Source of the DNA: Mycocentrospora acerina
Taxonomy: Eukaryota > Ascomycota > Dothideomycetes > Pleosporales
NCBI GenBank assembly: GCA_022701365.1
Contig: JAKUHH010000230.1
Location: 186,001-250,000 of the forward strand
Direction: 5' to 3'
Length of the DNA: 64,000 nucleotides
In this document: positions 11,715 through 23,845 of the stretch, one piece after another
How positions within the stretch are numbered: the first letter of the stretch is position 1
Layout: each line of letters begins with the position of its first letter
Notes under the pieces: generated by a model
The model's input: the letters and a program-made list of their open reading frames with translations, nothing else
Databases searched by the model: none
What the model was told of the DNA's origin: nothing
Program-made: the position numbers and the translations under genes

Positions 11715-12914
11715 GCTTGTAAATATCGCATGTCCGTCTATTTTATTCTAGTTCTTCCCAAAATGGCCGATTAGTCTTCAGCGGTATGTAGGCTAGTTCC
11801 ATACTATTTTCTTCTCAAGATCCCCCTCTGTCTTACTACTCTTGCTTCATTCCATGCATTCGAGACATTTGATCGAAATATTGTGAATCATTCATCAAAC
11901 ACAATTATATGTTTCCGCCGCATCCGGACCATTGTTGAGATCACACCAACATCACGCCAAACACTATACGCAGTGTGGTTAAACCTCAAAATAGCCTTAG
12001 ACTGGGACTCGCACATCTTCAGGGCTGACAACCTGCTACAATATCATATCCTAAACATTACTTACGCATCGTATTCCATCATATACACCTCCTTCGTCTC
12101 CTGTTTGTCTTCCTGCCCTACCAACATCTCATACACACGCTGTACCAGCCACACCTTTTCTGGCGGCAGCAAGGACGGCGAAACGGTAACGGTAGTTGAA
12201 GTTGCTAGGTTGGGAAATCGGGCTGGAGGTGATTGCGAGGTTATGGTTCCCTGGGCGTGGATGTGACATTTTGCGGTCAGAGGAAGGGGTGTGTTTTGCA
12301 GAGCATGGAGGGATTGGGGCTTTGTGGGTAAAGGGGACATGGTATGGTGTGGTGTGATGCGGAAGTAGATGGGTTGCATTGAGAGGTGGTGATGGTAGTA
12401 GTGGTAGTATATGCATGATGAGATGTAAATGGATTGTGTGGATAGCAGGATATGAAGATGTTGTCAAGGGACAGTATTTGAAGATGAAAGAGGAAGGAAG
12501 AGAAATGATTAGCGTACAACATTTTGCTATGAAGTGGGCAATTGCTGTGCAATTTGTGACGGGACCTTGAGGTTATGTTGGACTACAAAGTTTACGCAAG
12601 AACGGCATTGTGAAGATAAGTGTAGCATAGCACAAGGGATGGCTGAAGACATAATTCATCACAACTTTGAAGAAAAATAGCAGAGTAGAAAAGCGCTGCC
12701 GGTGATCTTGGAGAAAAGAGTCTCAACTAGTAGTATGATTGTAAGGTAGATAGGAGGTGAACGAGAAGGTACTCTGAATCACTATGAGACATTGTGACTC
12801 ACCAATTGTTTATGCAATTTTCACTTGGTATCAAAATCCTACTCCTATAGTCATGATCATCACTTCGTCGTTTATCCAAATTATGGCATAAGTCGCTCTC
12901 GAAACATACCACCC
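11715..12914. other. gene-free region, convergent
   Basis: Sits between the stop of the complex I gene and the stop of the UBR7-like gene on the other strand. The frames seen between about 11880 and 12570 are low-complexity (His/Pro/Thr-rich on one strand) and have no conserved segment. Probably two 3' UTRs plus spacer. Confidence 0.5.
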
Positions 12915-14749
12915 TTAATATCCACTCTGCTCTCTTCTCCCGCCCGACCCAGCACCTGTGTCTTCATCATCTTTACTTATCTTTGCACTAACTGCAGCAT
13001 CTTGAATCCCTTGCTCATCACCTCTCAATTTTTCAAAATAGGCTTTCACGTCTTCAGCGCCTACAGCCTGGCCTGATTCTGCAAACGGTTTCAAGAAGGC
13101 CGCAACTTTATCCTTCAGGTGAGCATACGCCATGGCACCTTGAATCGCCTTAACACGATCCATGTTGTTGAATGCTGCTTCGCCGCGGTCGAGAATCGAG
13201 CCTGTGCCTGCAGACTGGGCACCTTGATCACCGTCTTCGGAAACGGGTGGCTCATAGGTGTCTTCTTCTTCGAGGAGCTGAGGGTGTGGTTTCAGGAGGG
13301 GAAAGCAGGACGCACAACGGCAAAGCTGGTCGCGGAAGTCGGGTTTGAGGAAGAGAGAAAAAGGTGCCGTAAGGGCGGGAGTAGGAAGGGGTGGGAGGGA
13401 GGCTAGTTTGCACGTGAGAGGTCCGTCTTTCTTCTTCGGCGTTATGGGGAGGGTCATTGTGTCCTCAGGAATATGGGACAGTGTATTGCTGGGATCTTCG
13501 GACTTTTGGCGCTTAGATGTAGCCGGGGCCGCTAGGGTTGCTGTGGTGGGCTCTTCTCCATCCTCATCGGATGCTTTGCGCTTCTTGGATTCTCCATTTG
13601 CAGAACCTGGGGCAGAATCGGCTAATTCCATAGTTCGAGCATTATTGAGAGCCTTTTCAGAATATACAGGTTGAAGGAACCCGGGAGAGCCTGCATACTT
13701 TTTAATCCATGGGTTGGCCTGGACACATTTGAAGCAGAGGAATTGGTCAAAGTCCTCTTCAGACGGAAAGCTTGGAGGTAACGGAGCGTCTTCATCTTCA
13801 TTTTCGTCTTCATCTCCATCTTCCTCAGCTCCAGCTGTAAGATCGTTGCCATCAATGCCGTTGTCATTCACTACTGCAGCAGTAGTACTATCTGTGTTTG
13901 ATAGCTCCGTCGGATCGATATGATTATTCGTCTGCTGCTCAATTGTAGGATTATTTTTTTCCTCCACAAAAGCACTACTAGTCACTGCTGTGCGGTTTTT
14001 CTCATCGGTCTTAGACTTCTCGATCATCTCCCCGTATTCTTGTCGAGTGAAACCAACAAGGCACTCAGGGTGCCACCAGTCTTCACCACAGCCTCCATCT
14101 TCACATGTCCCTAACCCAAGACACTGAAACATAGTCCCTCTTTCTTGGTTTGCGTCGTAGTCTTCGCCGCACCCACAGAACTTGTTTCTGAAGTTCTGGT
14201 TGTATTTGTTGGCCTTTGCTGGCTCTTCCCCAACGACACCTCCTTTCTGTCCAGTCGCCGCGTTTAGACGGAGCGTACAAGGCGCTGTTTCTGGTATGCG
14301 AGTCGTACCACAGTCGCAGATAAAATCGCGTTTGCTGAAAAGCTCGACAAGGGTGTGCTCGCCGTGGCAAGAGATGGAACATGAGTAGCAAACGCCTGCT
14401 GGGGTGTACAAGTCGGATGGCGTGGTGGGAGACGGATTGCACGTAAGACATGCGTAGAGACTCTGCCGAAGGGGACCAAGATCGCGCGTGCAGGTATCAA
14501 ATTGCTACGCGGTGTCAGTTGAGGCGCATAACTGGAGCAGATGGGAGGCTGACGTAGGGAAGAGCTTCGCGCGCTTCCGCCTCAAGGCTCAGTTGTTCCT
14601 TGATGAATCTGCCGCGCGTAAGCCAGGTGATTGTGCGTAAAGTGGTGAGCTTGTGCTTACTCTGCGGCAGTCTGTGAGCTCTGTGATGCTTGCGATATAC
14701 TGCTTGTGCGCGGCTTCGAAGCCATAGCTGTGGATTGAGCATCCGCCAT
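12915..14749 (-). CDS. UBR7-like E3 ubiquitin ligase (UBR box plus PHD)
   Basis: About 577 residues. Exons are 14661-14749, 14554-14608 and 12915-14504; the two small 5' exons supply MADAQST... and the family helix FIKEQLSLEAEAREALPY. The join then gives QFDTCTRDLGPLRQ, followed by the UBR-type zinc finger with the series LYACLTCN, GVCYSCSISCHGEH and FICDCGT (roughly residues 50-110). A PHD-like finger follows (FCGCG, CLGLGTCEDGGCGEDWWHPECL) at about residues 140-200. Residues beyond carry acidic and disordered segments and a later Cys pair (LCRCASCFPLL). Human UBR7 and fission yeast Mlo2 belong to this family; UBR7 has been linked to histone H2B ubiquitination. The second intron uses an uncommon GTCAGC donor. 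It is divergent from MCM2. Confidence 0.9.
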
Positions 14750-15170
14750 GTTGTGGTATAGAAACTGAGATCGTGCACGAACAATAAGTTGGTAAAAAGT
14801 TTCAATCCAAATATTATTTGAGAACTACACTAATGTAATGTAGTTGCAAGTAATGTGCTGAGGTCTGTCAAATGGTTGCACATGTCCAAAGTCGCTAAGC
14901 CCGAATAAGGCATAAGTGGAAAACGCGTCTCGATTGCTTTCGCGTTGCTTTCGTGATGACCCCCACATCACAACCCTTCTACAACATCAACCCCTGTGAC
15001 CACACTAGTTTTAAAAGTGTATGTACGGTTGAGAACTACACATTGAGCAGTTATGAGGTTGGTATTTCAGCGCCCATGCCTCGTTGCGACGGCAACAACG
15101 ACCGAGCGCCTGCCCCTCTTCACCAACCAAATGTCTAACAGACTCCAGTTCACCACCACTTCGTTCGAAC
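14750..15170. promoter_or_regulatory. divergent UBR7/MCM2 promoter
   Basis: 421 bp separate the start codons of the UBR7-like gene (minus) and MCM2 (plus), so both promoters must lie here. It holds an ACGCGT hexamer at 14933-14938 and other CGCG-containing motifs just after it. No TATA box was recognised. Confidence 0.6.
14933..14938. promoter_or_regulatory. MluI cell-cycle box (ACGCGT)
   Basis: A palindromic ACGCGT lies 233 bp before the MCM2 ATG. In yeasts this hexamer is bound by MBF (Mbp1/Swi6 or Res1/Cdc10) and drives G1/S expression of replication genes, including MCM genes. Function here is inferred from position and known biology. Confidence 0.5.
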
Positions 15171-17850
15171 ATGTCTTCCGCAAATCGTGGTGTAGGGCCT
15201 AGTAGCAGGCGCACAAAGCGCTCTAGGGATGATGAAGACCTCCCCTCTTCTGCGGCGCATCCGCCATCAAGCCGTGAGTAAACAATGAAACAAGACATAA
15301 TAAACAACTGACAACATCTAGCAATGGCTTCATCTCCTCCCATGTTGCCCCAGGACGATGATGCAGATATGCTTGATGAAGATGATCTAATCCGCGACGT
15401 TGACGATCTGGAAGAAGAAGCTGAAGAAGCCGAGGGAATTGACCTTTTTGCGGACGATTTTGAGAATGACTACAGAGCCCGCGAGAATGATGCCTATGAA
15501 GGCGAGGGCATCGATGATGAGGGGGAATATGATGAACTTAGTCTCGAACAGAGAAGAGAGCTTGAGCGTCGGCTCAATGCTCGTGATCGAGAGGCCAGAC
15601 GTCGCATGCCTGCCGCCTTCCTGCCTGACGATGACGATCAGGATGGCCTGGCTGATCTTATGGGGCGGCGTCGTGTACGAAGGCATCGCTACGACGAAGA
15701 AGACGATATGGACATGGGCGATGACATCATGAACGAAGAGTTATCACTAGAGGCCCTCACCGATGTGAAAGCCAATACCCTGACCGACTGGGTTGCCCAG
15801 CCGCAGGTCACCAGGACTATTGCCCGCGAGTTCAAGTCTTTCTTAACAGAGTACACAGATGAGAACGGAACTTCTGTTTACGGCACTCGGATTCGAACAC
15901 TAGGTGAGGTCAATGCTGAATCCCTAGAGGTTTCCTTTGACCACCTCGCCGAATCAAAAGCCACGCTGGCCTACTGGCTCGCTAATACTCCCACCGAGAT
16001 GTTGAAGATCTTCGACCAGGTAGCCATGGATGTTGTACTTCTGCATTATCCAGACTACGAGCGTATCCATTCCGAAATTCATGTCCGTATCACCGACGTG
16101 CCTGTTCAATACACACTACGCCAGCTTCGCCAGTCGCATTTGAATAGTTTGGTCCGTGTTAGTGGGGTTGTCACTCGCCGAAGCGGAGTTTTCCCTCAGC
16201 TCAAGTATGTCAAGTTCGACTGCACAAAGTGCGGCACCACTCTCGGTCCGTTCCACCAGGACTCCAACGTCGAAGTTAAGATCTCTTTCTGTCAGAACTG
16301 CCAATCGCGGGGGCCATTCACTGTCAACTCTGAACGCACAGTCTATCGCAATTACCAAAAACTCACACTACAGGAGTCCCCAGGAACGGTCCCTGCTGGT
16401 CGCCTGCCCCGACACCGAGAAGTCATTCTTCTATGGGATCTGATCGATTCTGCAAAGCCTGGCGAAGAAATCGAGGTCACAGGTGTCTACCGCAATAATT
16501 ATGACGCTGCTCTAAACAATAAGAACGGCTTCCCTGTGTTTGCTACTATTCTCGAGGCAAATTATGTCGTGAAATCTCACGATCAATTGGCTGGATTCCG
16601 CCTGACGGAAGAAGATGAGCGTGAGATCCGGCGGCTATCAAAGGATCCCAAGATTGTCGATAAGATCATTAACTCAATCGCTCCTAGTATCTATGGGCAC
16701 ACTGACGTCAAGACTGCCGTCGCGTTATCGCTCTTTGGAGGTGTTAGTAAGGAAGCTCCAGGACGACATGCTATCCGTGGAGATATCAATGTCCTACTGC
16801 TTGGAGATCCTGGTACCGCTAAATCTCAGATTTTGAAGTACGTTGAAAAGACAGCTCATCGTGCTGTCTTCGCGACCGGTCAAGGTGCCTCCGCTGTCGG
16901 TCTCACAGCCTCCGTTCGCCGTGACCCCATGACGAGCGAGTGGACGTTGGAAGGTGGCGCGCTGGTATTGGCAGATAAAGGCACCTGTTTGATTGATGAA
17001 TTCGATAAGATGAACGATCAGGATCGGACATCCATCCACGAAGCTATGGAACAGCAAACCATCTCGATCTCGAAGGCGGGTATTGTCACCACGCTTCAAG
17101 CTCGTTGCTCCATCGTTGCAGCTGCTAACCCTATTGGTGGTCGCTACAACTCGACTATTCCGTTTTCCCAGAATGTCGAGTTAACGGAGCCTATTTTGTC
17201 TCGATTCGACATCCTTTGTGTGGTTCGCGATACCGTAGACCCAACTGAAGACGAACGACTGGCGAAATTCGTAGTAGCCTCTCACGGCCGGGCCCATCCT
17301 CATGTAAACGCTTCTTATGGGTATTCAGACAAGTCAAAGTCAACACAGGATGGCGAGAATGACGAGAGAATGGAGGTTGATGGTGCTCCCGTTAAGGAGG
17401 GTGAAATTCCGCAAGAATTGCTCAGAAAGTATATCCTATACGCGAGGGAGAAGTGCAGGCCAAAGCTGTACCAAATCGACCAGGACAAGATGGCCCGTCT
17501 CTTTGCCGACATGCGTCGAGAGTCGATGGCAACTGGAGCCTACCCTATCACCGTGAGTATTGTCCTTTTGAAAGGAAAGAAATCTCCTGGCTAACAATGG
17601 ATAGGTGCGACATTTGGAAGCCATCATGCGTATCTCTGAGTCCTTCTGTAAAATGCGTCTGTCAGAGTATTGCTCTTCGCTTGACGTAGATCGCGCCATT
17701 GCTGTTGCTGTAGACTCGTTTGTTGGCTCGCAGAAGGTCAGTGCCAAGAAGGCTCTCGCCAGGGCTTTTGCCAAATACACGCTCAACAGACCTGGCGCTG
17801 TTCGAGCCCCTGCTCGTGGCGGTCGACAGGCTCAGCGGGCGGCTGCTTAG
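15171..17850 (+). CDS. MCM2 replicative helicase subunit
   Basis: One of six subunits of the MCM2-7 helicase that unwinds DNA at nuclear replication origins. Exons are 15171-15273, 15322-17552 and 17605-17850, total 859 residues. The N-terminus is acidic and disordered, as in other Mcm2 proteins. The zinc finger uses CTKC at about residue 335 and CQNC at about 358. In the AAA+ core, Walker A is GDPGTAKSQ near residue 529, Walker B is CLIDEFDKM near 590, and the arginine finger is in LSRFD near 661. Exon 3 supplies the C-terminal winged region start VRHLEAIMRISESFCKM. Both introns keep frame. The run TLTDWVAQPQVTRTIAREF and the position of the zinc finger distinguish Mcm2 from its paralogues. 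Confidence 0.97.
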
Positions 17851-18452
17851 TTAGTCGATTGATCGTTTTAAAGTGATGATGTTGAGAGAATGAGGTTTTG
17901 AAAACGGAGTTGATTGAGGGAGATTCAATGCCTTTTGGATACAATGGGATGTAGACACATGATACCAGTCAGGGAGCATGCGTGAATAGGACCAACTTCG
18001 GGATGCTTATATGCTAGGCGTCAGGAGTAATTCGTACGATGGTCTCCAATGAACATAACACGCATTTGATCTACAATTAATCCCTATATTTCTATGAATT
18101 AAAATATCCTTCCTAAATGATAACTGGCGAGCGAGCTGCAGCCATCTTGGCGATACATCTGAAAGAAAGTAGATGAGATTGACTTGAAGAAGAGGGATTT
18201 TGTTGTGCACTTTAACCATGCAAGACAATTTCGAGAATGTGAAATCCCCATGTTCCAGTTTCTGTCACGAAGTACCCAGAGAAGCACCACAGACGCAGGT
18301 CGCCCAGAGTGGCTAGACATGAGAAAATCTTGGCGCTCGGTTAACCCTGGAGCCCACCAAACTTTTGCGCTCCCTCAACGATCATCGACAAATCTACCGG
18401 AGCGCAACAACACCCCTCAGGAACCACCAGAAATACATTCCTGCGCGCAAAG
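17851..18452. other. intergenic, RPL30 promoter
   Basis: Spacer between MCM2 and RPL30 on the same strand. The segment near 18341-18352 contains AACCCT, similar to the telobox-type elements often found before fungal ribosomal protein genes; this is suggestive only. No other feature is seen. Confidence 0.4.
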
Positions 18453-19029
18453 ATGGCCCCTAAGAAGAGCAAGAGAACCGCCGACTCCATCAACTCGCGC
18501 CTTGCGCTTGTGATGAAGTCCGGAAAGTATGTGTGCTCACCTCGACAAACGCGAGCCAGGTGCTGACTCTGTCTGTAGGGTCACTCTCGGATACAAGTCG
18601 ACCTTGAAGAGCCTCCGAACTGGCAAGGCCAAGCTCGTCATCATTGCTGGCAACACCCCTCCTCTCAGGAAGTCTGAGCTCGAGTACTACGCCATGCTGT
18701 CCAAGACCTCTGTCCACCACTTCTCCGGCAACAACGTACGTACAACCTGAACCATTCTCATGGCCTAACGACGAGATACTCGGGAGACATGCTGGGTATA
18801 CTCTGAGGGCTGGCCCTGAGAAGAGGTCTGATCATGACTTCGGAGGGCTATCGACTAACATGTCGGTAATATAGATCGAGTTGGGTACCGCTTGCGGTAA
18901 GCTCTTCCGCTGCTCCACCATGTCCATCCTCGACGCTGGTAAGTCTATGTTCTTAAAACTATACAAATTGTGTGGGATGCTAACGAAAAATCAGGTGACT
19001 CTGACATCCTGACCACCAACACCGAGTAA
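18453..19029 (+). CDS. 60S ribosomal protein L30 (eL30)
   Basis: A 109-residue component of the large cytosolic ribosomal subunit. Four exons: 18453-18526, 18579-18735, 18875-18938 and 18995-19029. The protein begins [20 protein letters not shown] and includes the family segments [20 protein letters not shown] and [13 protein letters not shown]. The first two introns are 52 and 139 bp and the third is 56 bp, so introns make up nearly half of the gene, a usual trait of fungal ribosomal protein genes. A tempting GGTAAG inside exon 3 (CGK codons) is exonic, because using it would break the conserved [11 protein letters not shown] segment. In budding yeast L30 represses splicing and translation of its own message; whether that holds here cannot be told. 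Confidence 0.96.
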
Positions 19030-19523
19030 GCGTGAGGAAAGGATTAGGAACAAGGGGGGCAAGATAGACATGATACCTTGGGCACGGCGTAGTGCGCCGT
19101 GTGACGATATCCAATGAATGAACACAATGATGAGCCATTCGGACTCATGTCAATTATTTACTTGTGCACTTTGCCATGTGTGACTCCTTTGCCTTGTTTG
19201 CTGCACGATTGCTAAGCCCAAGCCCAAACAACCTCATGCCGAATTGTTGCCGATGGTGGATTTCAAAGCAGCGTGGCGCAAGGTGCCCTCGCTTAGCACT
19301 TGGCGTGGTTGGTAAGCACGCCCACCCACGATTTCCACAGCGACGTTGACTCCAACGACTTGCCCCTTCGACACCACTAACGTATAAAGACAGGGTAAGG
19401 TATGTTTGTCGAACTTTTGCTCTCTTGCAAGTCCAGTACTGACGCGCTCCTTTAGTTTGCGCACCCGTAACCGCTCCTTCCGACCGTCGAACTCCCGCTC
19501 ATTAATCTTGAACAGTCGACAAA
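19030..19523. other. intergenic, RPL10 promoter and leader
   Basis: Spacer between two ribosomal protein genes on the same strand. The distal half should hold the RPL10 promoter and its 5' leader, which may itself contain an intron (see the separate entry at 19400-19455). Confidence 0.45.
19400..19455 (+). other. possible 5' UTR intron of RPL10
   Basis: A GTATGT donor at 19400, a branch-like ACTGACG at about 19437 and a CTTTAG acceptor ending at 19455 together make a 56 bp intron of normal size, ending 68 bp before the ATG. A GTAAGG donor at 19395 is an alternative. Leader introns are common in fungal ribosomal protein genes. This is inferred from splice signals only. Confidence 0.4.
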
Positions 19524-20306
19524 ATGGCTCGCCGTCCCGCCCGTTGCTACCGCTACTGCAAGAACAAGCCCGTACGTCATCCAGCAAGCGATTCGCGAGG
19601 AGAAGGAATGGCCGACTGACATTGCTTCAGTACCCCAAGAGCAGGTTCAACCGTGGTGTCCCCGATGCTAAGATCCGCATTTTCGATCTCGGCCGCAAGA
19701 AGGCCAATGTAGACGACTTCCCTCTCTGCATCCATCTCGTCTCCAACGAGTACGAGCAGCTGTCCTCGGAGGCTCTCGAGGCCGCCCGTATTTGCGCCAA
19801 CAAGTACCTCGTCAAGATTGCCGGAAAGGAAGGTTTCCATCTCCGTGTCCGCGTCCACCCATACCACGTCGTCCGTATCAACAAGATGTTGTCGTGCGCT
19901 GGTGCCGATAGGCTCCAAACCGGAATGCGTGGTGCTTTCGGCAAGCCCAACGGTCTTGTCGCCCGTGTCAACATTGGCCAGATCCTCATGTCCGTCCGAA
20001 CGAGGGACTCGCACCGTGCCACCGCCCTCGAGGCGCTGAGGCGTTGCCAGTACAAGGTATGTTTGGGTTATTGAAGTGGCTGGGTGTATGACGCAATGCT
20101 GACAAATCACGCAGTTCCCCGGTCGCCAGAAGATCATCGTCTCCAGGAACTGGGGTTTCACCCCTCTCCGCCGTGAGGAGTACGTTGAGAAGCGCCAGGA
20201 GGGCAGGATCAAGATCGACGGTGCCTACGTTCAGTTCCTCCGTAACAAGGGCAACCTTGCACAGAACATGAAGCGCTTCCCCGAGGCCTTCTCCCAGGAG
20301 GCTTAA
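19524..20306 (+). CDS. 60S ribosomal protein L10 (uL16, QM family)
   Basis: A 221-residue large-subunit protein, which joins the pre-60S particle late and sits near the peptidyl transferase centre. Exons are 19524-19571, 19631-20056 and 20115-20306, all joined in phase 0. The protein starts [20 protein letters not shown] and contains the characteristic segments [36 protein letters not shown] and [11 protein letters not shown]. The C-terminus FPEAFSQEA is complete. Length and every conserved block match the family. Confidence 0.97.
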
Positions 20307-21050
20307 GTTTTTTGGGCGAGCGATAAGGGTCGATGATGATCATGCACATTGGGTCAAATGGGATACCGGTTCAAGGCGTTTTCAGTCATGAATGAGGTTG
20401 AGGGTCAAACATCTGCGGAATGCGCTGTAGAGAAGAACCAACATTCAGCCCGACAATGACAATGATACATACAACAAACATGACTTTTTTTGAAATGATT
20501 TAAACATGTCGTATGAGTGAGTTGAGTGGGTTTATATGTACTTGCATCAAGCACAGTTCATGTTTGTGAGAACTTGTTCATGGCCCCCCTGACCTTGAAT
20601 TACTTGTATGTCTTCGATGCCTCCCCCCTCTATCGTGGTACACGGTACACAGTACACGGTACATGTATCATGATGTCCACAATCCCTCTCCTGGATACAA
20701 ACAATCGTCATTACAATCACAACCTTAGTCACCATACACACACACACACACACACACGAACATATTTTATATTTTATATTTATCCCTCTGTCTGTTCAAA
20801 AAAGATGATATTTCAATGCAATGGACTACTAAACTATACAATCCTACGCCATGTTATGTTATATAATGTAGTGTGATGCTAATCCCGCACCAAATAGGTA
20901 GGGATAATGGTATACTTTCGACTCCCCCCCTGAACGCCGATTATTTCTCCTAAAGAAAAAAAAAGAAGTCATCATCATAAACGCCTATTCCCATCCCACT
21001 GAATTCTAACCAATCCCAATCACTTCTTCGTTTCCAGCCCCCCCTTTCTT
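20307..21050. other. convergent intergenic region
   Basis: Between the stops of RPL10 (plus) and ATG9 (minus), so mainly 3' UTRs. It holds a short AC microsatellite (entered separately) and AT-rich sequence near 20760-20880. No coding signal. Confidence 0.5.
20736..20757. repeat. (AC)11 microsatellite
   Basis: Eleven uninterrupted AC dinucleotides lie in the spacer between RPL10 and ATG9. Confidence 0.95.
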
Positions 21051-23845
21051 TCAGACGCCTACACCACCTGCGCCCCTCCCTTCGGCCTGTGCCTTGGAAA
21101 ACTGCTGCAGCAATTGCAGCACGCCGCCTCGGTTAGCGGCCGCGGCCGCAACGCCCTCGTCGTCGTCGTCATCGTCGTCCATGGCGAGACGACTTGTGCG
21201 CCATGAGTCGCCGATTGTACTTTCTTCTTCGATGCGTGAGGTGGCATGGGGAGGAGGAGGTGGGGGTTGGTCGGGGCGGTATCTGGATTGGGGGCCGGAG
21301 CGTGGGGAGGCACGGAAGGTAGAGGCGGAGGGGTGGTGGTGGGGGTCTAGGAGGGTGGATGACATGTTGTCGTTGGGGTGACGGGGAGTGACACGGCGGT
21401 TGGAAGAGGGGTGGCGGGGGCCTCTGCTTGATGTCCGGGCGCCGGTGGTGATGGCGGCGGCAGCGGAGGGGTCGGCGGGTTGGGCTGTTTGAGACATGGC
21501 GCCAAAGGGGGTGGGGAATTGGGGGGGAGGGTGGAAGTTGCTGCGGCCTTGGAGGCGGTTGTTGTAGTTGCGTGGACCAGAGGTGGCGTATGTGTCGAGG
21601 AAGCCGTAGTATGAAGCGAGCATTTTGTTGTCTTTGGCCATGAAGTAATCTTCTCGGAGGTCGACGTCTTCACCACGTCCGGTGGGTCGGTTGGTGGCGT
21701 TGTTGATTGTGTTTGTAGCGTTTTGGGTGCCCTTGTTAAAGGGGAACATGGAGTATGAGCATGTGACGCCTAGGCCGTCGACAACAATGCTGAATTCGCG
21801 GAAGAAGTCTACGATGCGCTCGCTGCATTGGGGGAGGCGGAAGATGAGGAGGAAGGGCGTGATGACCATGCTGAGAATTTCCTCAGCAAAGATGAGAATC
21901 TTTGGTTGGTAGAGTTTGGCGAACTCGGCGCGTACTTCATCGGTATGGAGGCGGTCCTGCCAGGAGTCTGGCATGTAGCGGATGTGACCGATCACGTGCT
22001 CAATGTAGTAAGATGGATCTGCTACTTGGTCTTCTTGAGGACTGCTTCCACGGGCGACTCGGTATATGGTTGTCAGAATGCCGATCCAGAAGATGGCGGT
22101 TTTGCCGGGTGTGATCTCAAAGTTGAGGAAGTATTCAGAGTCGAGAAGCGTAAAGACGACCAGCACAGAAGCAAAGGCCCCCGTGACGAAGGCGACAAAC
22201 GAGGATACCTGCTCTGTCTTGTCCTTGGGAAATTGTGCGAGATACAGATTTGCAAAAGGATAAGCCATGTTACGGCGGCGGTTGAAGAGGTGAGGCAATT
22301 CATTGAACTCGCGAAACTTCCACTGAGCAAAAGTGGTAAAGTCGCGGTTGCTTAGCTGGCCAGGGTCTTTGTGGTATTCCTAAAATAGTCAGTCAGTCAG
22401 TCATTGATCCTGATGGGCATGGATTACGACATACTGTAAAGTACTTGAACAAGTACGATGCAAGCACAAACACAACTGCGAATGGCGCGCAGATGATACT
22501 AATGATGCCTGTCCAGAAGAAGCGCGTTTTTAGCCTCTTGACCAGCTCACGCCTGTTTCGTTCCTTGAGGAAGTCTTGGTTGAACTGGCCATTGGGACCG
22601 CTGCTGAAGACAAAGTCCATGACAGCGAGGTTGACGTGCCACCTCGTGGTCTCGGAGAAGATGTATCTATTCCCCAAGAATGGAATGGGGACCGTGACAT
22701 CCAGGATTTCTTTGTTGAAAAGGGCTATCAGGTAGTTTTCGCGCCGCATGAGCCGACTCGCAATGTCCACGGCGTCAAGCCGTTGCCTGCTCTTGGAATC
22801 GAGCAGCTTGCGCGTCTCAGGGGACAGGTTTGAGGCGGTGGTGAGGTTGAGGTCGCGCAAGGCCATGACTCGACTCACGACGGACTGCCACTGGACGGTC
22901 TGGATGTCCTGGTCTGGAATGTCGAGGAGGTAGTGGTAGAAGTCGTGCATGGCCCGCAGCCGTGGGAGGTCGGTGGCCATCTGGTAGATGGAGAACAGCC
23001 AGTACATGATGAAGAACCACAGGGCGAAGATCCAGAAGCCGTGTATGCTGCATGTGGTCAGTGGCGCGAAGAGTGCGAGGGGGGGTGTGTGTGTACCGCT
23101 TGGTGCACTTTGGGACGAGGACCTGGCTCATCTTGTGGCTCTGGGACAGCTTGGAGTAGTCGATGCACCAGCTGAGGAAGGTCATGAAGCCGACGACAAA
23201 GGCGGATTGGCTGGCGCTGTCAGTGGGGGCGGGCACGAGTGGAAGGGGCGATGCGGCTCACAGGAGCGTCAGGACCCGGCGCAGCAGCATCGAGTAGATG
23301 CCGCAGCCCGTGTAGTACTCGTAGACGTCGCGCATGTACGTGTCCAGGTCGGTCTGGTTGACCCACAGCCACAGCGCCTTCTCCTTGGGGTTGGCCGTGA
23401 GCTGCCCCGGCCTGCCCGCATTCGCCCAGGTGCGGGCAGGCGCACTGGGGCCGTCGTGGTGCAGCTGCTGCTGCCGCCGGGTCGTGTCCCACTGGGCCCG
23501 TGTCTGGCGCGTCGAGGGCCCTGGCACGGGCGGGGGCAGGCCGTCGAGCAGCAGCGACTGCGGCACGTCGTCTTGGTCATCGTCGTCGTCGTCGTCCACG
23601 GCGGCACGGCGCGAGGGGCCTGGCTGCGTCCAGCCCGTCACGTGGCTCGAGGCCGTGTCGGCCAGCAGGTGCTCGAGGTCCTGTGGCTCGAAGCGGGCGC
23701 CCAGGTTCTCCTCGTCAATGTCCAGGACGTGCTGGCCGTCGGTCGAGGACGAGTGGCGGCGGTGGGCGGCGGTGAGGGGGGTCGTCTCCAGGGGCCCGTC
23801 CGAGGCGGCGGGGAGCAGCCTGGAGAAGATGTTGGAGGCCATCAT
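21051..23845 (-). CDS. Autophagy protein ATG9
   Basis: The multi-spanning membrane protein and lipid scramblase that brings membrane to the forming autophagosome. Four exons on the minus strand: 23262-23845, 23097-23210, 22435-23047 and 21051-22379, total about 879 residues. The first acceptor could instead lie 6 bp earlier, adding two residues. Diagnostic segments are FVVGFMTFLSWCIDYSKL, RIHGFWIFALWFFIMYWLF, KFREFNELPHLFNRR, YIEHVIGHIRYMPDSW and the hydrophobic EEILSMVITPFLLIFRLP. The N-terminal 190 residues hold Asp-rich and disordered sequence, and the C-terminal 200 are disordered with Pro, Gly and Ser runs, as usual for fungal Atg9. Two adjacent Met codons (23845 and 23842) both suit as start. 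The N-terminal exon is much richer in GC than its surroundings. Confidence 0.95.

Noticed and set aside
18899..18904. GGTAAG as an extra intron donor in RPL30 exon 3
   Set aside because: The codons read through it encode CGK of the conserved [11 protein letters not shown] segment, so it is exonic.
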